From assembly GCF_026210795.1 (NCBI RefSeq), contig NC_089445.1, positions 372,001-436,000 of the forward strand: a stretch of DNA of 64,000 nt, given 5' to 3'. The DNA is from Rhizophagus irregularis (Eukaryota; Glomeromycota; Glomeromycetes; Glomerales; Glomeraceae). The translations under genes were made by a program, and so were the position numbers. Position 1 is the stretch's first letter; each line of letters starts with the position of its first letter. The notes beneath the pieces were generated by a model that saw only the letters and a program-made list of their open reading frames with translations, ran no database searches and had not been told where the DNA came from. This document shows, one piece after another, positions 36,618 to 48,094 of this stretch.

Positions 36618-38091
36618 TATAAAACAATCAGGAAATCAGTGTAAGTGACAAAAAATAATTGAAAACCTTCTTTGATAAATGGATCAATTCCGAATCATCA
36701 ATATTTCGAATCATCTTTTCTTGATTGGTGGTTGGGCTTATCTCAAATTAAATTACGCCGCATTACTGATTCATATTACCGTTGGCCACTGCATAAAGTA
36801 CCCCGGGTCTTAATCAAGAACTCGGTTTTTTAAATTGATTAGTACCCATGGGTACTTTGTGAGGAACCGGGTACTATTTGTAGGGGGATATTATATAAGA
36901 GGATATTATATAAGGGTTATTATATAACGGGCCGCTTACGTTATACTGCGGTATTGTGATCACAAATTTTGTAATATAAATAAATCAATCAAATCAAACG
37001 ATTAATAAAATTTATTTCATCTATTTCGTTGTTCTGAACATATATTTATTTCTAAAAAATATAAAAATAAAATTTTTTTGAAACAAATATGGCATTTTGT
37101 CAAAATCAAAAATTTAGAAATTGGCTATAAGAAACGAGAAAATTTTCCAGAGTAGATGTCAATACTTCTTTTTTGAGTTATCATCCGTGATGTTCATGAT
37201 ACCCTCCTTGATAAAGCAGATCCTATTACCCCCTATTTACCTACTTCGAACCTTGAAAAAAAACACGAAATTTTTGAAATATCATTTACTTTTAGTCTCT
37301 TATATAGTATCCTAAAAATGCCAAAGGGAAATTTTGGTGCACGACGAGCAATAAATACCAAAAAAAGCGTCGACAATGGAATGCTCGCGAAAAGTTGATG
37401 GTTGTGTTCTATCATGAAAATGGACATAGTATTCGGGCAACTGCAAATAAGTATGGGATTGAACCAAAAACAGGTTCGCGACTGGAAAAATAAAAAAAAC
37501 TAACTTGATGTGTGCGGTCATATGTTCAAAAACTTAATATTGGTGCACGACCAAAATATCCACAACTTGAAGAGGAACTTTTGGAGTGGGTTCGTGACCT
37601 GAAGACAATTAAAAACTGTAACCAGATATATGATTGGTGCAAAAGCTCGAAGTTTGGCTCATGCAATGAATACGTTCCCAGTATCCTGATATTCATAAAT
37701 GTCAATTTTCACATAAGTGGGTGGATGGATTTATGTCCCGTCATTCGTTGGTAAACCGCCGACGCACTACAGTTGCACAAAGATTACCTGAGGAATATAA
37801 CGAACAACAACAAAATTTTTTATCATACCTTCTTTATCTACGAACTGAAAGCTAACTATCCTTTAAATTTGATTGGCAACATGGATGAAACCCCCTATGG
37901 CATTCAATTTGCCAAGTCAAACAACCATTGAAGAACGTGGAAAACGAACAGTCTCAATCCTTACAACAGGCCATGAACGTACCCATTTTACAGTAAGCCC
38001 TTCGCATTCTTGCAGATGGCACTGCCTTCCTCCACTAATCATTTTTAAGTTAGTTAAAGTACCACGAGAGCAGTTTCCAGATGGTATATAT

Positions 38092-38611
38092 TAGGGATGC
38101 CAAAAGTTTGGTTATAACCGATTATAACCGGTTTTTATCGGTTCGGTTACGGTTCGGTTTCAGTCCAAGACCGACCGGTTAACCGTCGGTTTTATATATA
38201 AAAAAACCGACAAAAAAACCGATCAGTTAATCATATATTCCAAAAGAAAAGAATGTTTATTATATTGAGAATACTATTAAAAATTATGATTTTGGTGTTT
38301 ATTTATATATATAGTATTCTTATTTGAAATAATAAGAAAATTTTTTACGCGTCGATCACGTGATTTTTCGTTCCGCTGAAAAAAATCGCAAAATTGACAT
38401 TATTATCGTAAAAAAAATTATAATTTTAAGGAATATTATCAAATAAAATTATAATTAACACTTTCTAACATTAGTTCATTCAATTTTGCAGTAATTTTGC
38501 GATCGGTTTTGCAATTCGGTTTTATCGGTCGGTTTTGCGGTCAGTTCGGTTTCAGCTGAAAACCGCGGTTTTAAAACCGAAACCGAACCGAACCGACCGT
38601 TGGCATCCCTA
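38092..38611. mobile_element. hAT-type MITE nested in the transposase (520 bp)
   Basis: Terminal inverted repeats TAGGGATGCCAA and TTGGCATCCCTA, flanked by the 8-base target duplication GTATATAT (38084-38091 and 38612-38619). An 8-bp duplication with TAGGGATGC ends indicates the hAT superfamily. Just inside each end is a cluster of AACCG/CGGTT words (AACCGGTTTTTATCGGTTCG on the left, AAAACCGAAACCGAACCGAA on the right). No open frame. Excising it restores the reading PDGIYVHANPTG of the host transposase, which confirms the borders. Confidence 0.9.
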
Positions 38612-38855
38612 GTATATATGTTCATGCAAATCCAACTGGCTGGATGGATGAGAAAGAAATGATTTGGTGGGTGGAAAATGTGTGGCGACGAAGGGCTAAT
38701 TTAGGTTCAAATCCACGTTCACTTCTCGTTCTTGATTCATTTACTGCTCATAGGACAGATCCTGTAAAACGTCGTTTTAAAGAGAAAAATACAGATATGG
38801 CTGTAATTCCGGGTGGTTTAACCTCACGTTTACAACCATTAGATGTGTCCTTGAA

Positions 38856-39947
38856 TAGTGCTTGGCGGATGAAAACCGTCATCCGGATTACACAAAAAAA
38901 AATCCGGATTATATCCGGATTGACCGATTTTTGAATCCGGATCAGATAATCCGGATAGAAACCGGAAACCGGATTGGATTTACAAATGATCGGCAATAAT
39001 TCTGGCCAGAATTCATAACGCCGGCCAGAATTACAAATTGTGTAACATTAAATTTTCATGCCAGCCGATAAAAAATTTTTTGCCCGGTGGCTAAACTATT
39101 TTCCCGGTGTCACGTGATGTTAATTTCGGCCAGAATTACAAATTTGGCCAAAATTATCCAAGACCACGAAATTTACATAATTCCAATTTCATTAAATACT
39201 TTTCTTTAAAACAATTTCATATTATTTCAGCATTGTCTCAGACTATTGTTTAACATTTCTTTGTAAATTAACTAATTATGAAATTTTAAACAAGATATTT
39301 TTATATACAGCTAAAGATTACTATAAATAGATGTGTTGGGTTAGTAAGGCAATTTTTTAAGGATTTGTTTCTTCTTTCAAAAATTAAAGAATCATTTGAA
39401 TCAAATTACATAACACTAGTTTTAATTTTAAAAAAAGTTGTTATAATTATATAAATTTATAATATTGAACAATTTTTCATTTTAAAACAATAATTATTAT
39501 TTTGTTGTAACAAAAATAATATAAAGTTTTTTTTCTTTTGAACGTTTGAATGTGAAATCTAAAATTATTTGTTATTTGTTAATGTATAAATTTAAATAAA
39601 CAAATCTGATACAAACTTCAATAAATAAATTATAATTGAAAAATCTTCTTAAACTTACTGTATTAAAAAGTTTAATAACAAATATAAATTTAATAAATTT
39701 TAATAAAAAAATTGGTATTAGGCGCAAAAATAATTAGCCATAATATCATTTAGATATAGATCTTTATGGATCAGCAAAATTATTATTAATAAAAAAAAAA
39801 ATAATAAAAATTTCATCCGGATTCCGGGTCAAACCGGATATTTTTCATCCGGTTTATAATCCGGATGAAAACCGTGAAAATCCGGATATCCGAAAAAAAA
39901 AAAATCCGGATCAATCCGGATTGATCCGGATACGGGTCGAGGCACTA
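38856..39947. mobile_element. Second hAT-type nested element with ATCCGGAT arrays (1.09 kb)
   Basis: Ends TAGTGCTTGG and (inverted) TAGTGCCTCG, flanked by TCCTTGAA on both sides (38848-38855 and 39948-39955), an 8-base hAT-type duplication. Both subterminal zones are packed with the palindrome ATCCGGAT (at least six at each side), in CATCCGGATT, AATCCGGATC and related contexts. The middle has three CGGCCAGAATTACAAA-type motifs (39005-39150), also seen at 3025, and long AT-rich sequence. No transposase, so non-autonomous. Excision restores the transposase reading LDVSLN-KAFKAK. Confidence 0.88.
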
Positions 39948-40329
39948 TCCTTGAATAAAGCATTTAAAGCAAAGGTTGTTAGATATTATGAATTTAAAAT
40001 AAATATTATCTGCGAATATTAATAAATTTTTTTTATTTTATTTTTATAGGTTCGTCATGTTTATAACAAATGGATGGACGAGGCTATAAAAGAATACACA
40101 CCTTCAGGCAAGATTAAACGTCCATCATACTCATTAGTAGCATCCTGGGTTAAAGAAGCATGGGATAATATTGATCCTATAATGATACGACGGTCCTTCA
40201 AGTGCTGTGGAATCTCCACGGAGGTAGATGGTTCTGAAGACAAATATATTTTTGATTTTGAGAGAGTATCAGGTAAAAAAGGTGCACAAGTAATCAATAT
40301 TGACGAAGAAGAGGGAGAAAATGATGAAA

Positions 40330-40512
40330 GTGATGAAGAAAGTGGTGGAGAAAGTGGTGGAGAAAGTAGTGAAGAAAGTGGTGAAGAAAGTGGTAAAGAA
40401 AGTGGTGAAAAAAGCGGTGAAGAAAGTGGTGAGGAAAGTGGTGAAGAAAGTGGTAAAGAAAGTGGTGAAAAAAGCGGTGAAGAAAGTGGTGAGGAAAGTG
40501 GTGAGGAAAGTG
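40330..40512 (+). repeat. 12-bp minisatellite coding (EESG)n
   Basis: About 15 copies of GAAGAAAGTGGT and close variants encode an acidic Glu-Glu-Ser-Gly tail at the C-terminus of the pogo-like transposase. A 60-base higher-order unit (ending AAAAGCGGT) is repeated twice, showing recent expansion by slippage. Other open frames over this interval are shadows. Confidence 0.9.
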
Positions 40513-42285
40513 AAAATAATTCAGAAAGTGGATATTATGATAATGAAGAGGGAAATTATGTAAACATTTGGGACTAGTTGAAGGAAATATCAGATAAAAC
40601 AAATAAACTTTAGAAGTACTTGTATTTCAATATACCCGTGTATAAAGTTGTAACAAAAAATTATTTTTGAAATAAAGATAAAAAAATTACAAAACACGAT
40701 TTTTGCATTTATATAAAGAGATCCGATGTTACCGTACAGAACATGAGTAGCTATTTTTAAGGGATCGTGTAACTAACGTTAACTAAACTAAGGTGTATCA
40801 CGAGAGCATTTTAACTCCTTATAGTATTAAAGCAAACATTACAACTTTCCTTATTTTACAAATCATTGATATAATTGATATAGTACCCGGGTCTTAATCA
40901 ATTTTAACAACATTTGACTTTGAAAAGTACCCGGGTACTATACATGGACAGATCACAAAGGGTGGTGAATAATACCCGGGTCTTAATCACGGGGGGTATT
41001 ATTTTTGGGGGGTACTTTATGCAGTGGCCAACGGTACTTGAAAAAAGAAGAAACCGGTTATTTTTGTTTTTTAAACAATTCTCATTCTTTGAATATTTCA
41101 TTTATAAAATTACTTGACTTTTTTTTTTAATTTATTCGTAATGAATAATTTCTACAAAAGTTCACGATTTTCAGTATTTAAGAGAGTACATTACCTAAAA
41201 ATCCAACCGCGGGATTTTTTTGTGAAATCAGATTATGAAGACGCGGATTAAAAAAAATTATTGTATTACTTTTATTTATTTATAGATTTAAAAAGGTTGA
41301 TTTTTTCTTAATTTATACAAGGGTCATTTTTAATTCATTTACTAAAATAAGCAATATTACAATGTTTTGGTTTTCATTTTCCCATACAACCCCACAAACT
41401 TAAAAATATTTGTTGGGATGATGTCAATAAGGTTCTAATTAGAAAAGTTTTTGTATTTCATTAAGTGCTATGAAATGATGAGATCTGAGTACCGGGAGAA
41501 CTACTGTAATAAAATGTGTTTAATAAAGGTAATCGGGCGGGGCCATGTGAACATCTATGAACAAACATTTTGATCATGTGATGATTTGTCCGAATATAAA
41601 CTAGCCAATCATCTTTTAATATTTCCGGAAATTTGATGAATGATTTCGGTCTTTAGATATTTTTACAGATATTATCAACGTCTTTATAAATTGTGTTATA
41701 AACATGAAAAAGATTGGTAAACAAAAGACATGAAAAGTTCGACTAATTGTAATACTACGAAGATTGTTGTACTACCACTATTTCGGCTGGTGTGGATACC
41801 CTTAGATTACAAGTTGCTGATTCAAATTTGGAAAGGATTATAGCCATGTTTTACACTACTATGATCAAATGTGAATTTTGTTTGCTAAAATGTAGTATGT
41901 ATGTAATATTCATTCACTATATCATTGAATTTCTAAAATTGAAAATTTGTAGATAATTTCCAAAAAAATTAGTACAAATTTTCATATATTAAAAATTTTA
42001 TCTGGAGAAAATAAATATAGAAAAAATTCGAATAATTAATTACTGTAAATAATAACTGAAATATTTATATAATTTCGGGCAAATTTTATATATTCTAACT
42101 AAATTTTAGCAAATTAAAATTTTGTACATCAATTTTTGTCACAAAATGTGAAATATTCATAATTTCACATCTTGCTTACCCATTCGAACGAAAAGGAGAC
42201 AAGGAGTTGTACTGCACTACCGTACACGCACAAAAGGATTTGCTATAATTAACCAGCAGGGAAGACATACATGCTGTATATTAAT

Positions 42286-44030
42286 AATAAAATGCATAGT
42301 TTTAACGATATACCTGAATCAAAAAATGCTATTAAAGGTTTGTTATTTTAATTTGTATTAATTTTTTTTTTTTGGTGCGCGTCAACAAACCTTTCGACCC
42401 TTCAAATATATCAACATTAGATTCTGACTATTCTCCAGACGAAGAGAAATATACCGTAAAAGCTAAGAAATTCGTAAATCACTCGTAAATCAGTTATTAA
42501 TAAAACTTCAAGCAAGGCTTCTAGAAAAGCCTCTTTTAATATGACTAATTTTCTTTGACAAACGAGATTATGTCGAATGGAACTTCGTGATAAACAAAAA
42601 AAAAAGTAGAAAACACAAATTGAACATATTTTATTAATCCTAATGTCTATGTTGAGTCAGATTAAACGAAAAATGACTCAGATAAATGAACAATGTTCTA
42701 TAAGAACTTATTTACGTCCTAAGCTGGCGGATTTATGAAATACCTCAAAATTTGTCCGTCATGTCAAATTAAATAAATATTTGACAGTCTTTTAGTCACC
42801 AAATTTCTATTTAAGTCCCAAATTTATTAGTGGACAGTCAAAAATGAGCTCTAAAAAATTTTTTTGTACCCCAAATCTTGCGTCTAACCAATTTTCCGTT
42901 ATCTAACCAATTTTTTCCAGTGTTAAAGGTGCGTCATTATTTGACATTTTTTAGGAAAACAACTTAACTGATGTTTCTGTAAGTCAATTTTAATTCCCGA
43001 GGCGTAGCAGGGATCCGCCGCAATGAATGCTGCTGACAACAAAATTCTATGGAGTTAATATTGATACTAAATCTGACGGAATTTCTATATATAATAATGG
43101 TAATGGTGAATTTCAATTAATATCTTTTTAGTAGAACTTACGATTTTGTCAGTTTACAATCATCGGTTATTTACAAAGAAGTTAATCAAAGATAGGAAAT
43201 TTCCTTCGTTCTATTTCCGGAAAGATAATTTCAGCATTCTAGCTCCATCAATATAACAAATTATGGGTGAAAAAAGCTAAAAACAAGTTGCTTGATCGAA
43301 GACATGATCTTTGATTCATCAACTACAACATATTCCAAAAGGAATGGTTGGATTTCCATTGTTTGTTTTTCATTTTTAGAAGGAAACCTAGTATTTTTTT
43401 TCGGTTGTAGTGTAAAAATTTGGTGTAATATATTTCACACCTTAATGCCGTATTATCTGAAATAATTACGCCCACATATACTGGTTGTATGAACTTACTT
43501 CATATTAATTTTTATAAAATATCTTTTGTATTGTATTTGAGTATCACTTGATTTATCAATCAATATAGCATTTTCTCATTTGGTATACGTTTACCAGATT
43601 TCAGATACCGTTCCGAAATATTGGTTATGAAAAAATTGGTTTGGAACATTACAAAGAATAGGTTGGCACCCAAATTTAATGGGATAGGAAATTTTTTTAT
43701 ATCGGACTCTTCGAGTAAATTATCAGAATTTTAACCAGAATGATAAATATCGACATTTAACAACCTAAATAATAAATATCGAAATTTAACATTCAGTTAA
43801 TTATATGTATTGTCAATGTAAGTGTCGAACATCCTGGTAGTAAACATAATCGTAAAACGGTGAATTCATTGGTATATTATATAGTCTTTGCAGTTTATCA
43901 GCAAAGAAAGACGCTTCAGTTCGTAATGAATTTGACGATATATTTCATGTTCAGTCAATTAACCAAATGTGGTGTTAATGTTAGATAGTCCAATCATCAT
44001 TTCTCTTTGTAAAAAACCAACCTTTTCCCG
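42286..44030. other. Degenerate region, no intact gene
   Basis: Short coding-like pieces occur on the plus strand, for example NISTLDSDYSPDEEKYTVKA at about 42405-42465, ended by a stop. The remainder is broken in all frames. It may be an old gene or element remnant; no family is recognised. Confidence 0.4.
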
Positions 44031-44304
44031 ATGAAATTTTTAACGAGTGATGAATTATCCGACCGCTTTTCCTTCTTTGAACAACTTTTCAGTAACCCTT
44101 CCCCGGTCAATTACTTTCCACCTTCATCCGCTCAACTGTCTTCTTTTAATCAACTACTTTCTCAACGAATCGACAACATTCTGATCAGCAACTAATCTCT
44201 GAACAATGACCTTCACCTCCAATATTCCTAGTACTTTTAATCCTCATATAGACTTCACCGATATCATATATCCGTCTAAAAAAAAGAAAAAACCGAAACG
44301 TTAA
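44031..44304 (+). pseudogene. Possible N-terminal remnant of an HMG-box gene
   Basis: MKFLTSDELSDRFSFFEQLF at 44031 runs 54 residues to a stop. In another frame MTFTSNIPSTFNPHIDFTD (44206) leads to IIYPSKKKKKPKR and a stop. A basic run like KKKKKPKR usually comes directly before the box in MATA-type HMG proteins, and intact relatives lie at 45650 and 47780, but no box follows here. The family link is an inference from position and the basic motif only. Confidence 0.3.
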
Positions 44305-45649
44305 TAAACGTCTCGTTAAATTAAACAATTAAAAAGAAAAAAATATATATATATTTTCTCCACTGAATTTCCACGCGTCCAAATACAATTCAATTCAATA
44401 ATCAATTCGTCAATTTAAATGTTAAAAATTATAATTACCATAAAAGACGAGTATAATACAAATTCCAGGGGGTTAACCTTGTACTACCATGTATATTACT
44501 CGATTTTTTGTTATAAATAAAATACATTTAAAACTTGTATAATAATCAGAAAAATATTTACGTGTAATACCTAGGCAAAATTATAATATTTAAATAATGA
44601 AAACCAGGAGAAAAAGGAAATTTTTTTTTTTTGGTTAAAAAAGGGGAGGATAGGAGGATACTTTTAATCAACCGTTTACGGTAAATTCATATTTAATTTC
44701 TAAATCAATAATACTAAAATTTTTTAAATTTCCTCTCTTTACAATTATTGAATGATTGGCATTGGGCCTGTCTGTTTATATCACATGGCCACATATGCAT
44801 AAAAAAAAACTGTTTCGTAGCTAGCCGGGGTTTTTAAAGCATAATTATATCATGAATCGCATAAATCTTTCCAAAAATAAAAAAAACAAATAAAAAAAAA
44901 ATGTATTTACAGTACATTTATAGTATATTTATTATTATTTGCTATTTTCACGACAATGACAATATCGAACAATCACCAAATGATTACTATTATTGATAAT
45001 CACAAATTCAGTAATACATATACCAGAATACAAAATTCTAAAAACGGCTATAAAATTTCATTGACAAAGTCAAAGAGCAAATCTAGCAGCATTTCTTTTG
45101 TTTTAATCACAATTCCTATGAAAGTAAAAGATAAACTGAAATAAAAGGAAAATTATACTAAATTATAAAAATTTAAAAATTAAATAGCATATCCTTAATA
45201 CAAAAATGGAAAACGCGAAGATATAAACTTCCCACCCCCTCTTAGTAATGCACTTCCCGATAGATGATTTTATATTACTAATTAAGAAAATTCTTACTGT
45301 TTTCTGCAATTTGCAGATAAATAATTTGTTAATTGTAACAACAAAAGGCGCCAACATCTCTAAAAAAACTAACAATAACAACTCCAAAAGCAAAAACAAA
45401 ATCAATCCATAATTATATTTATGTATGAATCTATGCAGTCCCACCAGATTTTACCGAAATTCCGTCATGTACCTTTCAATCCTTTCATTCAAACAAACGC
45501 GCAGTCTTTAACAAAAGATAGTTACGATCCAAAAAAACTAAACAAAAGCATCATTAAATTATAAATATACAAATGTTATAGATAGTGTCTTTCAAATAAA
45601 TTTTATAATAATTTATAAAAAAATTCTTTTGTTATTCTTAAATTTGATC
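44305..45649. other. Intergenic before the HMG genes
   Basis: AT-rich with a homopurine/homopyrimidine mix at 44600-44660 and a small open frame at 44956-45144 that has no family features. The last 150 bases should hold the promoter of the HMG gene at 45650. Confidence 0.4.
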
Positions 45650-46024
45650 ATGTCACATCCAAAAACTGACGAAGAAATTGTCTATTCAACAAATTATAAT
45701 TTTACTCTGAACGTGGAGACACTTTTGAATAATTCAACGACAACAAGAAAAGTCATGCGTCTACAACGAAGAAAAAACCTATGTTATACTCCTCGTCCTC
45801 AAAATCCATTTATGTTATATCGTAGAGACATGGCTGCGAAATCAGAATTTGTTGGATTAAAATCATCAGAAGTTTCAAAAAAAATTGGGATGATGTGGAA
45901 AAATGAAACCACTGAAGTTAAAGATTTATTTAATGCCATGGCAAGATTAGCAGAAAAACGTCACTCCGAAAAATATTCCGACTATTCTTATACTCCTAAA
46001 AGAAAAAAAAAAGAATCTCAATAA
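45650..46024 (+). CDS. MATA-type HMG-box protein (copy 1)
   Basis: An intronless 124-residue protein from ATG 45650 (MSHPKTDEEIVYSTNY). The HMG box is about residues 50-110: PRPQNPFMLYRRDMAAKSEF, then VGLKSSEVSKKIGMMWKNE, then VKDLFNAMARLAEKRHSEKY, followed by a basic tail (PKRKKKESQ). The PxxxFxLYR opening and the single helix-2 Trp are typical. Likely nuclear DNA-binding; relatives are found at fungal mating-type loci, but the family is far larger in Glomeromycotina. It shares start context (AAATTTGATCATGTC) and 5' sequence with the pseudogene at 56065, and the coding sequence is close to copy 2 at 47780. Confidence 0.85.
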   Translation: MSHPKTDEEIVYSTNYNFTLNVETLLNNSTTTRKVMRLQRRKNLCYTPRPQNPFMLYRRDMAAKSEFVGLKSSEVSKKIGMMWKNETTEVKDLFNAMARLAEKRHSEKYSDYSYTPKRKKKESQ

Positions 46025-47639
46025 TTTTTATTTAAATATTTATATTACTTTTTATTGGTTGTTAAAATTATTTTATAAGATAATAATAAATGTTCACGTA
46101 AGAATACTTGTCTCTTTAACAATTTATTAAGATTTTTTAAGCGAATGAATTGATGTATTTACAGATTATTAAGATTATTATTTAAATAAATAATTTATGA
46201 TTTTAAAATATTAGTTTTAAGAATAAATTCAATAGATTTATTACTTATATACTCCTTTAACATCTTTAACATTAAAAAATTTTATATAACTTTTTACATC
46301 ATAAGATTACTTTAGATTTTAGAATATTTCACTCTCTGTTTATAGTTGGGAAGAATGATTCAACAGAGACTGTGAATTTTTAAAATTTACCATACTGTTA
46401 AAAGCACTATTTTTTTTATCACAATCCTGTAACACATTTGATATACTAATTTCTTAACAAGGTAAGTGCGATCTGGAAAAAAAAAATTCTCATCTTCAAT
46501 CAAGTGACATTTATGATATGAAATAAAATTTTAAAAGCTTATATAACTGAAGATCTCATACAATGGGCAATAATTATAATTATTAAAATCACTGCGGGTA
46601 CCAGTGTCCACATAATGAATGACAGGCATAAACACGCTATTCGCACATATTCCATTATTATCTAAGCAAAAATTTATAGGATATAACATTCCAGCGCGAA
46701 AGTTTATGAAGTTCAAATAGTTCTTTATACCAAGCAAAATGCATAATAATGAATATATTGTACCTTATGATGTGGCTCTTCAGCTTGCCAAAGTGAAAGT
46801 TAAATTAAGTTCTATTTATAAGTGAATTTCAAGGAATCATCATATCATGATATTTAAAATCAGACATAAATAAACTCGTATAATCAGACCTCGATATACC
46901 GATATTTGATATACCGATATATTAAAAAACTTAATATAACAATAAAATTTTACTTTCCCACTATATGAGAGAACATACAGTATAAATATCGGTATCATTT
47001 TGATATAATGATATTCTCAAAGATTTTCATATGGATCCCGACATATCGTTATATCGGAGTTTGACTGTATGATAAAAATAATCTTTTACAATGTCAAATT
47101 TTTTAACTAATCGATCTAATTGTTCCGATAACTCATTTTTTTTTATTTCATTCGTACTACGTACAATTTATTATGCGTATGATATATACTTTATGAATAT
47201 AAACGTCATGAATAATGAGCATTTACAATATTTCTTTCTGATAGAAGTGCACTACCGAATCACACTATCACCGTATATCATCTGGCTAATATTGATTAGT
47301 ATTACGACTAATCAGTCTAATCATGCAAACCTGTTTTATCTCCTTTAACATCTCATTTTGTCTTTCATACAAAAGAATGAAAGTTTAGATCGACAGTTCG
47401 ATGCCGTGACTACATGCTTATCAATTCCTAATATAACAAACAAAAACCGTTCAAACAACAATAACATTTTTCACTTTTGTTGCGCCCTCTTATTTTAAGG
47501 GTTACAATTATCACATATTCTAACTAGTTTGGAATCAAGTTTGCTATTATGCGCAGTGATTGATAAACACATCAATTCCTAAATAAAATAAAAAAAAGCA
47601 TTTCTAAAATGACCAACAATAACGCTTTTGATTGACATC
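46025..47639. other. Spacer of the tandem HMG duplication
   Basis: Holds no gene. Parts are matched downstream of copy 2: 46590-46760 resembles 48510-48640 (shared AAAATGCATAATAATGAAT), and 47075-47130 resembles 48715-48755 (GATAAAAATAAT, then ACAATG, CTAATTG, TCCGA). The whole HMG unit with its 3' flank was therefore duplicated in tandem. A pogo-type MITE sits at 46885-47067 in the first unit. Confidence 0.6.
46885..47067. mobile_element. pogo-type MITE (183 bp)
   Basis: Inverted ends CAGACCTCGATATACCGATA and, on the other strand, CAGTCAAACTCCGATATAAC, resembling the CAGTCAAACCTCGATATA-type termini of pogo/Tigger elements. TA follows the right end. Internal inverted copies of ATATCGGTAT are present. 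It is absent from the equivalent place in the second HMG unit. Confidence 0.65.
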
Positions 47640-47760
47640 CAAAAAGCAAAATACAAAAGCAAATGTTCTGCGGAAGATTGCTGCGCTCTTACTTATACAA
47701 AGTTATAAAAACATATATCTTCATCCTTTAACATCTTTTTATCATTTTTTTTTATAATAA
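47640..47760 (+). promoter_or_regulatory. Conserved upstream block of HMG copy 2
   Basis: The block CTGCGGAAGATTGCTGCGCT followed by CTTACTTATACAAAGTTATA lies about 110-70 bases before the start codon. Nearly the same block (CTGCGGAAAATTGCTGCGCT) stands before the HMG pseudogene at about 55939-55980. Its GC-richness and conservation between decayed paralogues suggest a shared promoter element, or simply common descent. Confidence 0.55.
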
Positions 47761-47779
47761 AAAAAAAATATTATTGATC

Positions 47780-48094
47780 ATGTTCCAACCAAGAACAGAC
47801 GAAGAAATTGTCAATTCGACAAATTATAATTTTACTCTAGACATAAGTTCACTTTTGAGTAATTCAACAATAACTAGAAGGTCCAAACGTCTACAACGAA
47901 GTAACCTACGTAATACTCCTCGTCCTCGTCCTCAAAACTCATTTACATTATATCGTAGAAACATGGCTGCGAGATCCGAATTTGTTGGATTAAAATCATC
48001 ATTAAAATCAAAAAGAATTGCAGATTTGTGGAGAAATGAAACCACCGAAGTTAGAGACTTATTTAATGCCATGGCAAGATTGGCGTCACGCTGA
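47780..48094 (+). CDS. MATA-type HMG-box protein (copy 2)
   Basis: An intronless 104-residue protein from ATG 47780 (MFQPRTDEEIVNSTNYNF). The box begins PRPQNSFTLYRRNMAARSEF and continues GLKSSLKSKRIADLWRNE and VRDLFNAMARLASR-stop. It matches copy 1 closely but stops just after the box, lacking the HSEKY and basic tail because the downstream frame is lost (the next bases still read CTGAAAAATATTC, like the HSEKYS codons of copy 1). Probably functional as a DNA-binding domain. Part of the tandem HMG family at 45650, 47780 and 56065. Confidence 0.85.
   Translation: MFQPRTDEEIVNSTNYNFTLDISSLLSNSTITRRSKRLQRSNLRNTPRPRPQNSFTLYRRNMAARSEFVGLKSSLKSKRIADLWRNETTEVRDLFNAMARLASR

Larger units (their letters stand above)
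37318..40577 (+). pseudogene. pogo/Tigger (CENP-B-like, DDE_1) transposase, broken
   Basis: Segments in order: N-terminal HTH starting MPKGNFGARRAINTKK (37318) and LMVVFYHENGHSIRATANKY; CENP-B-type HTH NIGARPKYPQLEEELLEWVR (about 37537); the first catalytic Asp in NMDETP (about 37881); RGKRTVSILTTG; GWMDEKEMIWWVENVWRRR (38640s); the second Asp in LLVLDSFTAHR (about 38730); and the third in LQPLDVSLN (about 38840). After the second hAT insertion the frame continues as KAFKAK, an apparent 75-base intron (39975-40049), and VRHVYNKWMDEAIKEY ... MIRRSFKCCGIS. Small frame changes lie near 37375, 37465, 37665-37690, 37850 and 37890. The C-terminus is a long acidic EESG repeat. Inactive as it stands. 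Confidence 0.88.
36779..41034 (+). mobile_element. pogo/Tigger-like DNA transposon, 4.26 kb, TA target site
   Basis: The ends are perfect 26-base inverted repeats beginning CCGTTGGCCACTGCATAAAG, flanked by TA on both sides (36777-36778 and 41035-41036). The same locus in arm A (about 16165) lacks the element and has a single TA, so the boundaries are directly proven by an empty site. Subterminal copies of GGGTCTTAATCA and GTACCCGGGTACT lie inside both ends and may be transposase binding sites. The interior holds a DDE transposase gene broken by indels and by two hAT-type insertions (38092-38611 and 38856-39947). Without those the element would be about 2.6 kb. Confidence 0.92.
35780..42285 (-). 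repeat. Inverted segmental duplication, arm B (carries transposon)
   Basis: Reverse-complement counterpart of 14555-16808. It contains the intact ML-domain gene (36024-36479) and its promoter, then a pogo-like transposon (36779-41034), and then the rest of the duplicated segment to about 42285. Removing the element leaves about 2.25 kb, close to arm A once arm A's deletion and extra block are allowed for. Divergence is visible throughout, so the duplication is not recent. Confidence 0.8.

Noticed and set aside
40294-40602. Long open frames on both strands over the EESG repeat (His/Phe-rich and Lys/Val-rich)
   Set aside because: By-products of a 12-bp repeat whose length is a multiple of three; the transposase frame explains the sequence.
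47091-47348. 85-codon hydrophobic open frame after the pogo-type MITE
   Set aside because: The interval is spacer homologous to sequence after HMG copy 2, where no such frame exists.
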